Origin: Crossiella cryophila
GTDB lineage: Bacteria; Actinomycetota; Actinomycetes; Mycobacteriales; Pseudonocardiaceae
Assembly: GCF_014204915.1 (NCBI RefSeq)
Contig: NZ_JACHMH010000001.1
Coordinates: forward strand, 3,059,001-3,123,000
DNA length: 64,000 bases
Direction of reading: 5' to 3'
Shown here: one piece after another, positions 7,907 through 20,747 of the stretch
How positions within the stretch are numbered: the stretch's first letter is position 1
Layout of the letters: each line of letters opens with the position of its first letter
Program-made: the position numbers and the translations under genes
Notes under the pieces: generated by a model
Databases searched by the model: none
What the model was told of the DNA's origin: nothing
Seen by the model: only the letters and a program-made list of their open reading frames with translations

Positions 7907-9334
7907 ATGACCTTCGACCTCACGCACTGGCAGACCCGCCTCGACCAGCTCCGCGCCGCCCACCAGGTGCCGGGCGCCACCCTGGCGGTGCTGGTGGACG
8001 GCCGGATCCACGAACTGGCCAGCGGGGTCCTGCACCGCGGCACCGGCGTCACCGCCACCACCGATTCGCTGTTCCAGCTCGGCTCGGTCGCCAAGGTCTA
8101 CACCGCGACCCTGGTCCTGCGACTGGTCGAGGCGGGCAGGCTGGACCTGGACGCCCGGGTGATCGACGTGCTGCCCGGATTCACCGTCGCCGACCCGGTG
8201 GCCACCGCCACGGTCACCGTCCGCCAGCTGCTCAACCACACCAGCGGCCTCAGCGGCGACTTCAGCCTGGACACCGGCCGCGGCGACGACGCCCTGGCCC
8301 GCTACATCGACGCCTGCGCCGACCTCGGCCAGGACTTCCCGCCCGGCGCGGCGTTCGCCTACAGCAGCAGCGGCTACAACGTGCTCGGCCGGATCATCGA
8401 GGTCATCACCGGCCTGACCTGGGACGAAGCCCTGCGCACAATGCTGTTGGAACCCCTGGGCCTGACCCACTCGGTGACCCTGCCCGAACAGGCCCTGCGC
8501 TTCCGCACCGCCACCGGCCACGAAGGCCCCCAGGGCGAGGACCCCACCCCGGTCCCGGTCTGGAACCTGATGACCCGCAACGCGGGCCCCTACGGCGGCG
8601 CCCTGTGCGGCAGTGCCGCCGACCTGGTCCGCTTCGCCCACCTGCACCTCAACGAGGGCCGCACCCCAGACGGCACCCGCCTGCTGTCCCCCGACACGGT
8701 CACCGCCATGCAGCACCGCGAGGTCGAGGTCCCCGACAAGTGGACCGTCAGCTCCGACGCCTGGGGCCTGGGCTGGACCCTCTACGACTGGAACGGCACC
8801 CCCGGCTACGGCCACGACGGCGCCGCCACCGGCCAGTTCGCCTACCTGCGCGTCATCCCCGGAGCCCGCGTCGCGGTAGCCCTGCTGACCAACGGCGGCG
8901 ACGCGAGAATCCTGTACGCCGACCTGTTCCGCGAGCTGCTGGCCGAGATCGCCGACGTGCGGATGCCGGCGCCGTTCGGGCCGCCCGCGGAGCCGTTGGT
9001 GGTGGATGTGGCGCGGTTCGCGGGGACGTATCGGCGGGAGGGTGTGGAGATCACGGTCACCGCGGAGGGTGGGGTGGCGCGGCTGGTGTATCGGTTTGTG
9101 GGTGGGATGGCGGTGTACTCGGATGCGCTGGAGATGGAGTTGACGGCGGTGTCGGAGTCAGCGGGGGTGTCGGGGACAGCGGCGTCCGGGGCAGCGGGGG
9201 CCGGGGTGACGGTGTTCGCGGGACCGGGGACCGGGACGTTCAGTGGGGATTGGATGCCGGTGGTGTTCAGCCGGCTGCCGGATGGGACGGGGTGTGTGTA
9301 CGTGGGTGCGCGGGCGACGCCGAAGATCGCCTGA
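7907..9334 (+). CDS. Beta-lactamase-family serine hydrolase (class C / penicillin-binding fold)
   Basis: The 475-residue protein carries the three serine-hydrolase motifs: SVAK (SxxK, in GSVAKVY), a YSS triad in the place of YxN, and HDG in place of KTG. This pattern is typical of esterase/peptidase-like members of the beta-lactamase superfamily rather than antibiotic-hydrolysing enzymes. No signal peptide is evident, so a cytoplasmic role is likely. The ATG at 7907 has GGGGAG 6 bp before it. The last 120 codons, after about 8950, switch to a G/T-rich style unlike the first part, which may mark a later-added C-terminal domain. It is divergent from a TetR gene. Confidence 0.87.
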   Translation: MTFDLTHWQTRLDQLRAAHQVPGATLAVLVDGRIHELASGVLHRGTGVTATTDSLFQLGSVAKVYTATLVLRLVEAGRLDLDARVIDVLPGFTVADPVATATVTVRQLLNHTSGLSGDFSLDTGRGDDALARYIDACADLGQDFPPGAAFAYSSSGYNVLGRIIEVITGLTWDEALRTMLLEPLGLTHSVTLPEQALRFRTATGHEGPQGEDPTPVPVWNLMTRNAGPYGGALCGSAADLVRFAHLHLNEGRTPDGTRLLSPDTVTAMQHREVEVPDKWTVSSDAWGLGWTLYDWNGTPGYGHDGAATGQFAYLRVIPGARVAVALLTNGGDARILYADLFRELLAEIADVRMPAPFGPPAEPLVVDVARFAGTYRREGVEITVTAEGGVARLVYRFVGGMAVYSDALEMELTAVSESAGVSGTAASGAAGAGVTVFAGPGTGTFSGDWMPVVFSRLPDGTGCVYVGARATPKIA

Positions 9335-9362
9335 TCGGGTGACCTGGGGTGGCCGGAGCGGC

Positions 9363-9392
9363 GCGGATGCACGGTTCAACCCACGCATCCGC
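9363..9392. terminator. Hairpin downstream of the serine hydrolase gene
   Basis: An 8-bp perfect stem (GCGGATGC 9363-9370, GCATCCGC 9385-9392) with a 14-nt loop lies 28 bp after the stop codon and before a convergent gene. A bidirectional terminator is plausible. There is no T-run. Confidence 0.45.
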
Positions 9393-9413
9393 CCGACGCT
9401 CCGGTATCTCGTC

Positions 9414-9490
9414 GCCCCGAGCCCCGAGCCCCGAGCCCCGAGCCCCGAGCCCCGAGCCCCGAGCCCCGAGCCCCGAGCCCCGAGCCCCGA
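9414..9490. repeat. Eleven perfect tandem copies of a 7-mer (GCCCCGA)
   Basis: The heptamer GCCCCGA is repeated eleven times without a change over 77 bp, between two convergent genes. The strand is read-through open in several frames but no gene is supported. Such an array is prone to slippage and should vary in copy number between strains. No known binding site matches. Confidence 0.95.
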
Positions 9491-9542
9491 GCCCCCGGGC
9501 GGGCGGCTGGCGACTGGGGTGGCGTTGGGTGAGGTGTGGGGC

Positions 9543-10058
9543 TCAGCCCGTGGGCTGGACGTTCTGCCGGGCCTCGGTCGCGCTGGTCGGCGCCGGGAAG
9601 GTCAGCGGGCTGGTGTCGGGGCAGGCCGTCGGGTGGGCACCGCCCTCGGGGCGGCCCGGCTTGCCGAATTCCAGGGTGAAGCAGCGGAGGGCGGTGGCTT
9701 CCGGGGGGCCGGAGCGGCGATCGCCGGTCATCCAGTTGCTGCGCCAGCCCTCGCCGGTGACCCGGACCAGCAGGGAGACGCCACCCACGGCCCGGTCCAC
9801 GCCCTCGGTGCGTAAGACCTGCACGCCTGGCTGTTCGACGGCCAGGCGGGCGTGCTCGGCGACGCCGGACAGGCGCATCCGGGCTAACTGGTCGCCGAGG
9901 GCGGTGGCGCGGCGGGTGGCGTCGGCCTCGGCGTTCTCCGGTGCGCCGGTGCCGTCGAACAGCCCGGTGAACAGCCACACCGGTACCGCCAGCAGTGCCG
10001 CGGCCACCGCGAAGATCGCCAGCCCCCCGGCGACCGAGTTGGTCGTGCGTATCCCCAT
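9543..10058 (-). CDS. Hypothetical single-pass membrane protein
   Basis: The 171-residue protein has one hydrophobic segment near the N terminus (about 9-31, GGLAIFAVAAALLAVPVWLF) and a polar domain that would face outside. There is no lipobox and no family that I recognise. The ATG at 10058 is 17 bp after the end of the EEP-nuclease-like gene on the same strand, so the two may be co-transcribed. The domain contains two cysteines that could form a disulfide. Function is unknown. Confidence 0.65.
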   Translation of the reverse strand: MGIRTTNSVAGGLAIFAVAAALLAVPVWLFTGLFDGTGAPENAEADATRRATALGDQLARMRLSGVAEHARLAVEQPGVQVLRTEGVDRAVGGVSLLVRVTGEGWRSNWMTGDRRSGPPEATALRCFTLEFGKPGRPEGGAHPTACPDTSPLTFPAPTSATEARQNVQPTG

Positions 10059-10075
10059 GGGGAAATTTTGGCGGG

Positions 10076-11026
10076 TCAGGCGGTGAAGCGGAAGGTGCTC
10101 ACCACCGCTGCGTGATCGGAAGTCCACTCGTTGTCGCGATGGTTGGGCACCGGCTTCGGGGTGCCGACCACCACCGTGCGGGAGTCCAGCACCCGCAGCG
10201 GGCCCTTGACGTGGATGAAGTCGATGCGGTCCTGGGGCTCCGCCTTCCCCGCCTGGTCGTTCCACGGGTAGACCGGCGACCAGGTGTTGCCCGGGTCGCG
10301 GGCCGGGTCGGGGTGGGCGGTGCGGTAGGAATCGGTCAGCCCGGCCTTGGCGACCTCACGGGTGGTCGGCCAGTCCAGCGCGTAGCCGCAGTGCGACTTC
10401 CGGGTGGCCCGGGTCCAGTCCAGGTGCGAGGGCGAGTTGAAGTCACCGGCCAGGATCACCGGCGTGTGCCGGGACTCGGCCAGCTCCTCGCGCAGCTCGG
10501 CCAGGATGTCGCGGATCTCCTGGGGACGCTGGGACTCCTCCTCTCGACGCAGGATCTGCTCGTTGGTCATGCCGGAGTGGCACGCGTCGTACGGGCCGTA
10601 CGGCGTGTAGTTCAGGTGCGCCGACCAGACCACCGCCTCCCGGCCGCCGGGCAGCCGGATCCGGATCCCGGCGCCGCTGAGGGTTTTCCCGGCGGCGTTG
10701 ACCGGCGCGTACTCCGCGATGATCGGGTGTCGGCTGATCAGGCCGAGGCTGTAGCTCGCCTGGTAGTGGTGCCAGCCGAGTTCAGCCGCCAACTCCTTGG
10801 CCGCGACGCTGTAGGTCTCTTGCATGGCCACCACGTCCACGGCCTGCTCCCGAAGAAAGCGGACCTGCTTGGCGCGGTAGTCGTTGACCTTGGTGCCGCC
10901 GTACCAGAGGTTGACCGACATGACCTTCAGCCGTTCCGGCGCGGTCTGCTGCGCCGCCGCGGGCACCGCGGTGGCCAGGGTCAGGCCGGCACAGGTCAGC
11001 AGGGTGAGAAGTCGAGTGAGTCGCAC
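10076..11026 (-). CDS. Secreted endonuclease/exonuclease/phosphatase-family protein
   Basis: The 316-residue protein has a signal peptide (about 1-25, ending AAAQQ) and the EEP metallohydrolase core: NLWYGG, the metal-binding glutamate in MQET, HLNY, the GDFNSPS motif (catalytic Asp/Asn) and the C-terminal SDHAAVV histidine. Members cleave nucleic acid or phosphodiester/sphingomyelin-type substrates, and the sequence does not decide which. It uses GTG as start. A small membrane protein follows 17 bp downstream. Export to the cell surface or medium is expected. Confidence 0.85.
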   Translation of the reverse strand: MRLTRLLTLLTCAGLTLATAVPAAAQQTAPERLKVMSVNLWYGGTKVNDYRAKQVRFLREQAVDVVAMQETYSVAAKELAAELGWHHYQASYSLGLISRHPIIAEYAPVNAAGKTLSGAGIRIRLPGGREAVVWSAHLNYTPYGPYDACHSGMTNEQILRREEESQRPQEIRDILAELREELAESRHTPVILAGDFNSPSHLDWTRATRKSHCGYALDWPTTREVAKAGLTDSYRTAHPDPARDPGNTWSPVYPWNDQAGKAEPQDRIDFIHVKGPLRVLDSRTVVVGTPKPVPNHRDNEWTSDHAAVVSTFRFTA

Positions 11027-11092
11027 CCGGGCACGTTGTCAGTCGAAGGTGGACGGCAGGCAGCCGCCGATCGACGGGCGGGTTTCAGCTTT

Positions 11093-15676
<4,584 letters not shown>

Positions 15677-15719
15677 GGCACCCATCCTCACCCCGCACCC
15701 CGACATTCGGCCTAATCGG

Positions 15720-15757
15720 TTATCCACAGGGCCCGGGGCGGGGCGGAGTTATCCACA
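15720..15757. promoter_or_regulatory. Two DnaA-box 9-mers upstream of lhr
   Basis: TTATCCACA occurs at 15720-15728 and again at 15749-15757, 29 bp apart on the same strand, in the 91-bp gap before lhr. Both match the DnaA consensus exactly. They could bind DnaA and couple lhr expression to replication, or serve as titration sites. The role is inferred. Confidence 0.55.
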
Positions 15758-15767
15758 GGGCGGCGGG

Positions 15768-16085
15768 CTACAGGTTGCGCACCAGGCCCACCGCGTCCGA
15801 GAGTGAGATGCCCGGGAATTCACGGCGCACCGCCCGGACCGCGACGATCTCGGAGTCGTCGCGGAGCAGGCGGATGTGGCCGAGATCGTGGGTTTCGCGG
15901 ATTCGGGCCGCGGAGTGGAACTGGTCGCGGAATCGCTGTTCGCGCCGGGCTTTGTCCCGGTTCGAGCCGTAGATGGCCACGAACAGGCCGAGCAGGGCGA
16001 CACCGATGGCAAGGGTGCTGTTGTCGGTGAGCACCAGGACGAGCGTGATCACTGCCGAGATCGCGCTCAGGATCGTCCACATCAC
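15768..16085 (-). CDS. Small membrane protein with ribosomal L7/L12-like C-terminal motif
   Basis: The 105-residue protein has two hydrophobic helices (about 4-20 and 24-42, ending YGSNRDK) and then a basic linker. The last 26 residues (EIVAVRAVRREFPGISLSDA then VGLVRNL) resemble the helix-turn-helix surface of the L7/L12 C-terminal domain, where translation GTPases dock. Such domains appear in many short actinobacterial proteins of unknown role. It lies upstream of lhr on the same strand with an 91-bp gap holding DnaA boxes. The start has several in-frame Mets and ATG at 16085 is used. Function is unknown. Confidence 0.7.
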   Translation of the reverse strand: MMWTILSAISAVITLVLVLTDNSTLAIGVALLGLFVAIYGSNRDKARREQRFRDQFHSAARIRETHDLGHIRLLRDDSEIVAVRAVRREFPGISLSDAVGLVRNL

Positions 16086-16855
16086 CTGGGCAGCATATGT
16101 CCTGGCACGGTCGATGGCTGGCCGGTTGCGGACTGGTGTGGGCGCTCCGAATGCACCGGGTGCGCTGGTGGTCGGGATGTCCGGGCATCGGCTGGGCGGT
16201 GGTGCGGAGACCGCGACTGTGACTCGGGTCGCGGGGTCCTCGCCGCGGGCCTGGCGGTTGCCGGGGTGTCCGGTGAGAGCGGTGCTTGTTGGGTCGCCGA
16301 TGGTCGTCGGCGTGGCTGGTGGTTGTTGGCGTGGCCGAAGACTCGCGGTGCGCCGGTGACCGCTGGAGCGTCGAGTGATTGCCGGCGTGGCTGAGGTTGC
16401 CGGTGTGTCTGGCAGGTGCCGGTGCGTTTGCCGGTGTGGCCGGAGGCTCGCGGAGTGTTGGTGACCGCTGGGCGTCAGGCGGTTGTCGGCATGGCCGGAG
16501 GGTCATGAGGCGTTGGTGACCGCTGGAGCGTCAGGCGGTTGCCGGAGCGCCGGATGTCGCGTGTGGCCGTGGGTCGCCGGTGCGTTTGGCAGCCGCCGGT
16601 GTGATCGGTGGTTGTTGGTGTGCTTGGCGCTGTCCGGTGCGCCGGCGGTTGCCGGGACAGGCCGGAGCGGTTGGTGGCTACCGCGAGGTGTGGTGGTTGC
16701 CGGAGCGGCCGCTGGGCTGCCCGGTGAGTGCCGGCGCGGCTGGTGGTTGCCGGGATGTCCGGCGGTTGCCGGAGCGCGTGGGGTGTCCCGTGCGCCCCGG
16801 CTGGCCGCTGGGCTGGCCGAACATGACCGGCTGAGGTCTGGGCGGTGTGTGTCGG
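16086..16855. repeat. Low-complexity G/T-rich spacer with degenerate repeats; no gene supported
   Basis: The 770-bp region is strongly G+T biased on the plus strand and built from drifting copies of phrases such as GGTGACCGCTGGAGCGTCA (near 16356, 16461 and 16516) and GCGGTTGCCGG. Open frames exist on both strands because stops are rare, but none has a credible start, conserved domain or normal codon use. It probably arose by repeated local duplication between genes. Confidence 0.7.
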
Positions 16856-17683
16856 CTAGGGCTTGGTGCCGTAGTGGACGGTTTTGGCGGACAGGAAGAA
16901 CAGGTCCTGTCGTTGGTCCACGCCTGCTGGGTCCTTGGGGTCGAGCAGGCGGTCCAGGGTGGCCAGGTCGTCTGGGGCGAGGTCCTCGGCGAAGCCGTGG
17001 CGCTGGCGTTCCAGGGTTCGGCGGATGGTGTGGCGATGTGGTTCCGACAATGGAGAGGGGTGATCGATCAGGAAGGTCTTGCTGCGGACTTCGGTGAGGC
17101 CGGTGTTGGCGAAGAGGGCTTTCCAGTCCTCGACGACGGGGACTGTGCCGGGCAGGTCCGCGCGCATCCGGTTGAAGCGGTCGGCTGTTGCCGCGTCCAG
17201 CCGGGCAGCCAGGCCAGGACGGCCGAAGCCCAGGTCGCGGGGCAGGCAGCGGGCGGGCAGGCCGCCTTCGACGATGGCCAGCACACCGCCCGGGTTGAGC
17301 AACGCGGTCAGGCGGTGGAGCGCGTCCTGCTGGTCGCCGACGTGGTGCACGACCTGGCCGGACCACACCAGGTCGGCGCGGTCCAGGTCGGCGAGGCCTG
17401 CCGGGAACTCGGCCACCTGGGTGCGCAGGGTGACGCCGAGGCGTTTGGCGCGCAGTTCGGCGCGGTCCAGCAGTTCGGGGGTGCCGTCGACGGCGGTGAC
17501 CTCGGCCTGTGGGAAGGCCGCGGCGAGCTGGCAGGCGGCCACACCCGGGCCGCTGCCGATGTCCAGGATGCGCTGCGGAGTCAGGTGGCTCAGCTCGGCC
17601 AGTGCCTGCTCGACGTACGGGAAGTTGGTCTCGGCCTCGCGTTCGAGCAGGTCGGCCATTGCGGCCCAGTCGATGTCGGTCAT
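16856..17683 (-). CDS. Class I SAM-dependent methyltransferase
   Basis: The 275-residue protein contains SAM motif I ILDIGSGPGVAA (near 38-49), an acidic motif II (TAVDGTPEL) and a post-core substrate region rich in arginine. The fold class is clear but the substrate (small molecule, lipid or protein) is not. The ATG at 17683 is chosen because the protein then starts at MTDIDWAAM. It is divergent from an XRE-cupin regulator, with 64 bp between, and may be its target. Confidence 0.8.
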   Translation of the reverse strand: MTDIDWAAMADLLEREAETNFPYVEQALAELSHLTPQRILDIGSGPGVAACQLAAAFPQAEVTAVDGTPELLDRAELRAKRLGVTLRTQVAEFPAGLADLDRADLVWSGQVVHHVGDQQDALHRLTALLNPGGVLAIVEGGLPARCLPRDLGFGRPGLAARLDAATADRFNRMRADLPGTVPVVEDWKALFANTGLTEVRSKTFLIDHPSPLSEPHRHTIRRTLERQRHGFAEDLAPDDLATLDRLLDPKDPAGVDQRQDLFFLSAKTVHYGTKP

Positions 17684-17712
17684 GACCCGACCATGCACCC
17701 AGGCGAGGAATA

Positions 17713-17741
17713 TTGACAAACTTCTTTGCTGTTTCTGCAAT
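17713..17741 (+). promoter_or_regulatory. Consensus promoter giving a leaderless XRE-cupin mRNA
   Basis: A perfect -35 TTGACA (17713-17718), 17-bp spacer and -10 TGCAAT (17736-17741) put the start of transcription 6-7 bp further, at the ATG 17748. This is the best -35 box in the window and sets the start codon of the regulator. Confidence 0.7.
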
Positions 17742-17747
17742 ATGAGT

Positions 17748-18314
17748 ATGGATGAGGTGCTTGCCGAGGTCGGACCCCGGCTGAAACGGATCCGCCAGCA
17801 GCGCAACTGCACGCTGGTCGCGTTGTCGGAGACCACCGGCATCTCGGTGAGCACGCTGTCCCGGCTGGAGTCGGGTCAGCGCAAACCGAGCCTGGAACTG
17901 TTGCTGCCGATCGCGCACGCGCACCAGGTGCCGCTGGACGAACTGGTCGGGGCGCCGCCGGTGGGTGACCCCCGGGTGCGACTCAAACCGGTCCGGCACG
18001 GCGACTCGGTGGTGGTGCCGCTGACCCAGCAGCCGGGCGGGTTGCAGGCGTACAAGATGGTCATCGGGACCACCAAGAAGACGCCGGACCCGCGCACGCA
18101 CGAGGGCTACGAGTGGCTGTACGTGCTCGCCGGGAAGCTCCGGCTGGTGCTGGCCGACCACGACGTGATCCTCAAGGTCGGTGAGGCCGCCGAGTTCGAC
18201 ACCCGGTTGCCGCACTGGTTCGGCAGCACCGGCGAGGCTCCGGTGGAGATCCTCAGCCTGTTCGGTCCGCAGGGTGAGCGGATGCACGTCCGGGCGAAGC
18301 CGCGCGGGGACTAG
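17748..18314 (+). CDS. XRE-family regulator with C-terminal cupin domain
   Basis: The 188-residue protein has an XRE helix-turn-helix (about 10-65, SETTGISVSTLSRLESGQRKPS) and a cupin barrel (about 105-180, THEGYEWLYVLAGKLRLVL then PHWFG). Such regulators sense small molecules through the cupin and often control metabolic or efflux genes. The ATG at 17748 is used because the promoter places the RNA start there; an in-frame ATG at 17742 is inside the promoter spacing. The divergent methyltransferase is a likely target. The ligand is unknown. Confidence 0.88.
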   Translation: MDEVLAEVGPRLKRIRQQRNCTLVALSETTGISVSTLSRLESGQRKPSLELLLPIAHAHQVPLDELVGAPPVGDPRVRLKPVRHGDSVVVPLTQQPGGLQAYKMVIGTTKKTPDPRTHEGYEWLYVLAGKLRLVLADHDVILKVGEAAEFDTRLPHWFGSTGEAPVEILSLFGPQGERMHVRAKPRGD

Positions 18315-18410
18315 CGACAACCAATCACCCTCAATTAGGGGATCCGCCCGCGTTGCTCCGTTCGGACATGGCAGCATCAGCCTCCGCTGAAGGAAGGCGA
18401 GGGGAGAGCT

Positions 18411-20747
18411 GTGCGCGTCCTGTCCGTTGACCTGGGCACGTCCAACACCGTGGCGGTGCTGTCCGCACACGGCCTGCCGCCGCGGGTCATCGAGGTGGAC
18501 GGCTCCGCGACCATGCCCTCGGCGGTCTACGCCAACGAGGACGGCACCCTGCTGGTCGGCCGGGACGCCGAACGGCAGGCGCGGCTGGACCCGTCGCGGT
18601 TCGAGCCGAACCCGAAGCGGCGCATCGACGAGACCACGTTGCTGCTGGGCACCAACGTCATCACCGTCACCGACGCGCTGGCCGCGGTGCTGGAGCGGGT
18701 CGCCAAGGAAACCGCTCGGCAACTCAACGGCGTGCTGCCGGACGAGGTGCGGCTGACCCACCCCGCGCAGTGGGGCACGGTGCGGCGCAACGCCCTGGTC
18801 TCCGCGGCGCGACTGGCCGGGCTCGGGCCCAACCTGGTACTCGTGCCGGAGCCGGTGGCCGCGGCCGCGCACTTCGCCTCCTTCCCGGACCGCGAACTCA
18901 CCCCCGGGCAGGCGCTGGCCGTCTACGACCTGGGCGCCGGCACCTTCGACGTCGCCGTCGTCGGGGTCACGCCGACCGGGTTCACCGTGCTCGCCGAGGA
19001 CGGCCTGCCGGACCTGGGCGGCCTGGACGTCGACCACGCGCTGCTCATCCACGTCGGCCGGGAGGTGTCCTTCCGCGACCCCGGCCGCTGGCAGCGACTG
19101 CTGCGCCCGGAGTCCACCGCGGACCGCCGTGGCCGGCGCACCCTGCTCGAGGACGTGCGCGAGGCCAAGGAAGCCCTCTCCCGGCACCCGCAGACCGAGG
19201 TGCCGATGCCGGAGGAGTTCTCCGACGTCCTGGTCACCCGCACCGAACTGGAGGCGTTGATCCGCCCCAGCCTGCTGCGCAGCGTCGACGTGCTGTCCCA
19301 GACCATCCAGCGCGCGGGCATGGCGCCGGAGCAGCTCGCCGGGATCTTCCTGGTCGGCGGGTCGAGCCGGATCCCGCTGGTGGCACAACTCATCGCGGAC
19401 CGGCTGCGGGTGGTGCCGGTCAGTCTCGACCAGCCCGAGACCGCGGTGGCCATGGGCGCGTACCACGTGCCGCAGGACGACAACCCGATGCGCACCCAGG
19501 ACGTGCCGTCCGCGACGGCCCAGGGGCTGCAGACGGGATCCGGCGTGCAGACGGCATCGGGCGCGGCCGGGCAGGCCGCGGCGGCCGGGTACGCCGCGCA
19601 CGGCACGCAGGGTGAGCAGGCGGGGTATGGCGCGCATGCTGACCAAGCCGCGCAGGCCGGCTACGGCACGCACTCTGACCACGCCGCGCAGGCTGGCTAC
19701 GGCACGCATGCCGAACAGGCCGCGCAGGCTGGGTACGGTGCGCACGCCGAGCATCCGGCGCAGTCCGGATATGGCGCCCAGACCGAACAGGCCGCGCAGG
19801 CCGGGTACGGCGCCCAGACCGAACATGGCGCCCAGGCTGGGTACAGCGGGCAGGCTGGGTATGCCGCGCAGTCAGGTCACGGCGGTTACCCGGCGCAGGG
19901 GGAGCACGCGGGGCAGGCCGGGTATCTCGACCAGACCGCGTATCTCGACCAGGCGGGGCACACCCAGACGGGGCATGGCACTCAGCCGGCGCACGTCACG
20001 CAGTCCTCGCAGGTGACGCAGTCGGCCACCCCGGCTCCTGGACTGCCGAGCCAGTCGCAGTACCCGGGGCAACAGCAAGGCTACGCCCAACAGCAGCAGT
20101 ACGCTGGAAGCTATCCACAGGGTGGCGGTTATCCCCAGGCGGCCGGTGCGGGTAAGGGCGGCAAGGGAAACAAGAACAAGCTGCTGTTGATCGGGATCGC
20201 CGCGGCGGTGGTGGTCGTGCTTGGTGTGGTGGTCGGGGTGTTCGCGTTCGGGGGGACGAAGCTGCCCACCGCGCAGGACTGCCAGTCGGTCGGGTCGGCT
20301 GATGACAAGGGCTTCACGAGTTGTCTGCGGCAGCTCGCCGGGACCGTGGCCGACACCGGGAAGTGCGCCAAGGGGCCAGGGGTGGCCAATGTGCCTGCCG
20401 AGGTCGCGAAGCTGGTCGGGGCGCAGGTGAGTTGCAGTGTCAGCGGGGCCGATGGGCAGCAGGTGCAGGTGATCTACCAGCAGGCGCCGTCGCAGCAGTC
20501 CGCCGACATGGCCGCGGCCATGACCAAACAACTCGCGGGCAAGGGCGAGAAGGTCGAGGCGGCGTGGCAGGGCAATGGGCTCAAGGGGCACTACTCGGCG
20601 GCGGTGAACAACAGCACCGGGTGGGTGGTCTTCACCGTGGAGGGCAGGCCGTTGTTCGGGGCGGTCAACGTGACCGGGGCCAAGTCGGGTAACGCCAACG
20701 CGATGGCCGACCTGTTCGAGCAGAAGATCCAGCCGGGCACCAGCTGA
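18411..20747 (+). CDS. Membrane-anchored Hsp70-like ATPase with Q/G/A/Y repeats and outer domain
   Basis: The 778-residue protein begins with an actin-like Hsp70 ATPase (about 1-365) showing phosphate-1 VDLGTSNTV, phosphate-2 VYDLGAGTFDVAVV and the adenosine motif LVGGSSRIP. No canonical DnaK substrate-binding domain follows. Instead a low-complexity linker contains six 12-residue units of the form QAGYGxHxxxAA (residues 403-474), then looser copies, and a Q-rich stretch. A transmembrane helix (about 590-612, LLLIGIAAAVVVVLGVVVGVF) leads to an outside domain of about 165 residues with four cysteines. GTG start has GGGGAG 4 bp before it. The linker could drive condensation or span the wall; this is inferred. 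Confidence 0.88.
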   Translation: MRVLSVDLGTSNTVAVLSAHGLPPRVIEVDGSATMPSAVYANEDGTLLVGRDAERQARLDPSRFEPNPKRRIDETTLLLGTNVITVTDALAAVLERVAKETARQLNGVLPDEVRLTHPAQWGTVRRNALVSAARLAGLGPNLVLVPEPVAAAAHFASFPDRELTPGQALAVYDLGAGTFDVAVVGVTPTGFTVLAEDGLPDLGGLDVDHALLIHVGREVSFRDPGRWQRLLRPESTADRRGRRTLLEDVREAKEALSRHPQTEVPMPEEFSDVLVTRTELEALIRPSLLRSVDVLSQTIQRAGMAPEQLAGIFLVGGSSRIPLVAQLIADRLRVVPVSLDQPETAVAMGAYHVPQDDNPMRTQDVPSATAQGLQTGSGVQTASGAAGQAAAAGYAAHGTQGEQAGYGAHADQAAQAGYGTHSDHAAQAGYGTHAEQAAQAGYGAHAEHPAQSGYGAQTEQAAQAGYGAQTEHGAQAGYSGQAGYAAQSGHGGYPAQGEHAGQAGYLDQTAYLDQAGHTQTGHGTQPAHVTQSSQVTQSATPAPGLPSQSQYPGQQQGYAQQQQYAGSYPQGGGYPQAAGAGKGGKGNKNKLLLIGIAAAVVVVLGVVVGVFAFGGTKLPTAQDCQSVGSADDKGFTSCLRQLAGTVADTGKCAKGPGVANVPAEVAKLVGAQVSCSVSGADGQQVQVIYQQAPSQQSADMAAAMTKQLAGKGEKVEAAWQGNGLKGHYSAAVNNSTGWVVFTVEGRPLFGAVNVTGAKSGNANAMADLFEQKIQPGTS
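19617..19832 (+). repeat. 36-bp in-frame repeats (six units) within the Hsp70-like gene
   Basis: Six adjacent units of 36 bp encode QAGYG-type 12-mers (QAGYGAHADQAA, QAGYGTHSDHAA and so on). Unit length is constant while bases drift, suggesting purifying selection on the protein pattern. Looser copies continue to about 20040. Confidence 0.85.

Noticed and set aside
9414-9490. CRISPR or protein-coding repeat
   Set aside because: Seven-base units have no spacers; the frame-shifted peptide is a PSPEPRA-like repeat without a ribosome-binding site.
16503-19826. 1107-residue minus-strand open frame
   Set aside because: It crosses the low-complexity spacer and is the shadow of the methyltransferase, XRE and Hsp70-like genes; composition is Arg/Gly/His-rich.
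20100-20150. Further DnaA-like box (TATCCACAGG) inside the Hsp70-like gene
   Set aside because: It lies in coding sequence and lacks the first T of the 9-mer, so it is probably chance.
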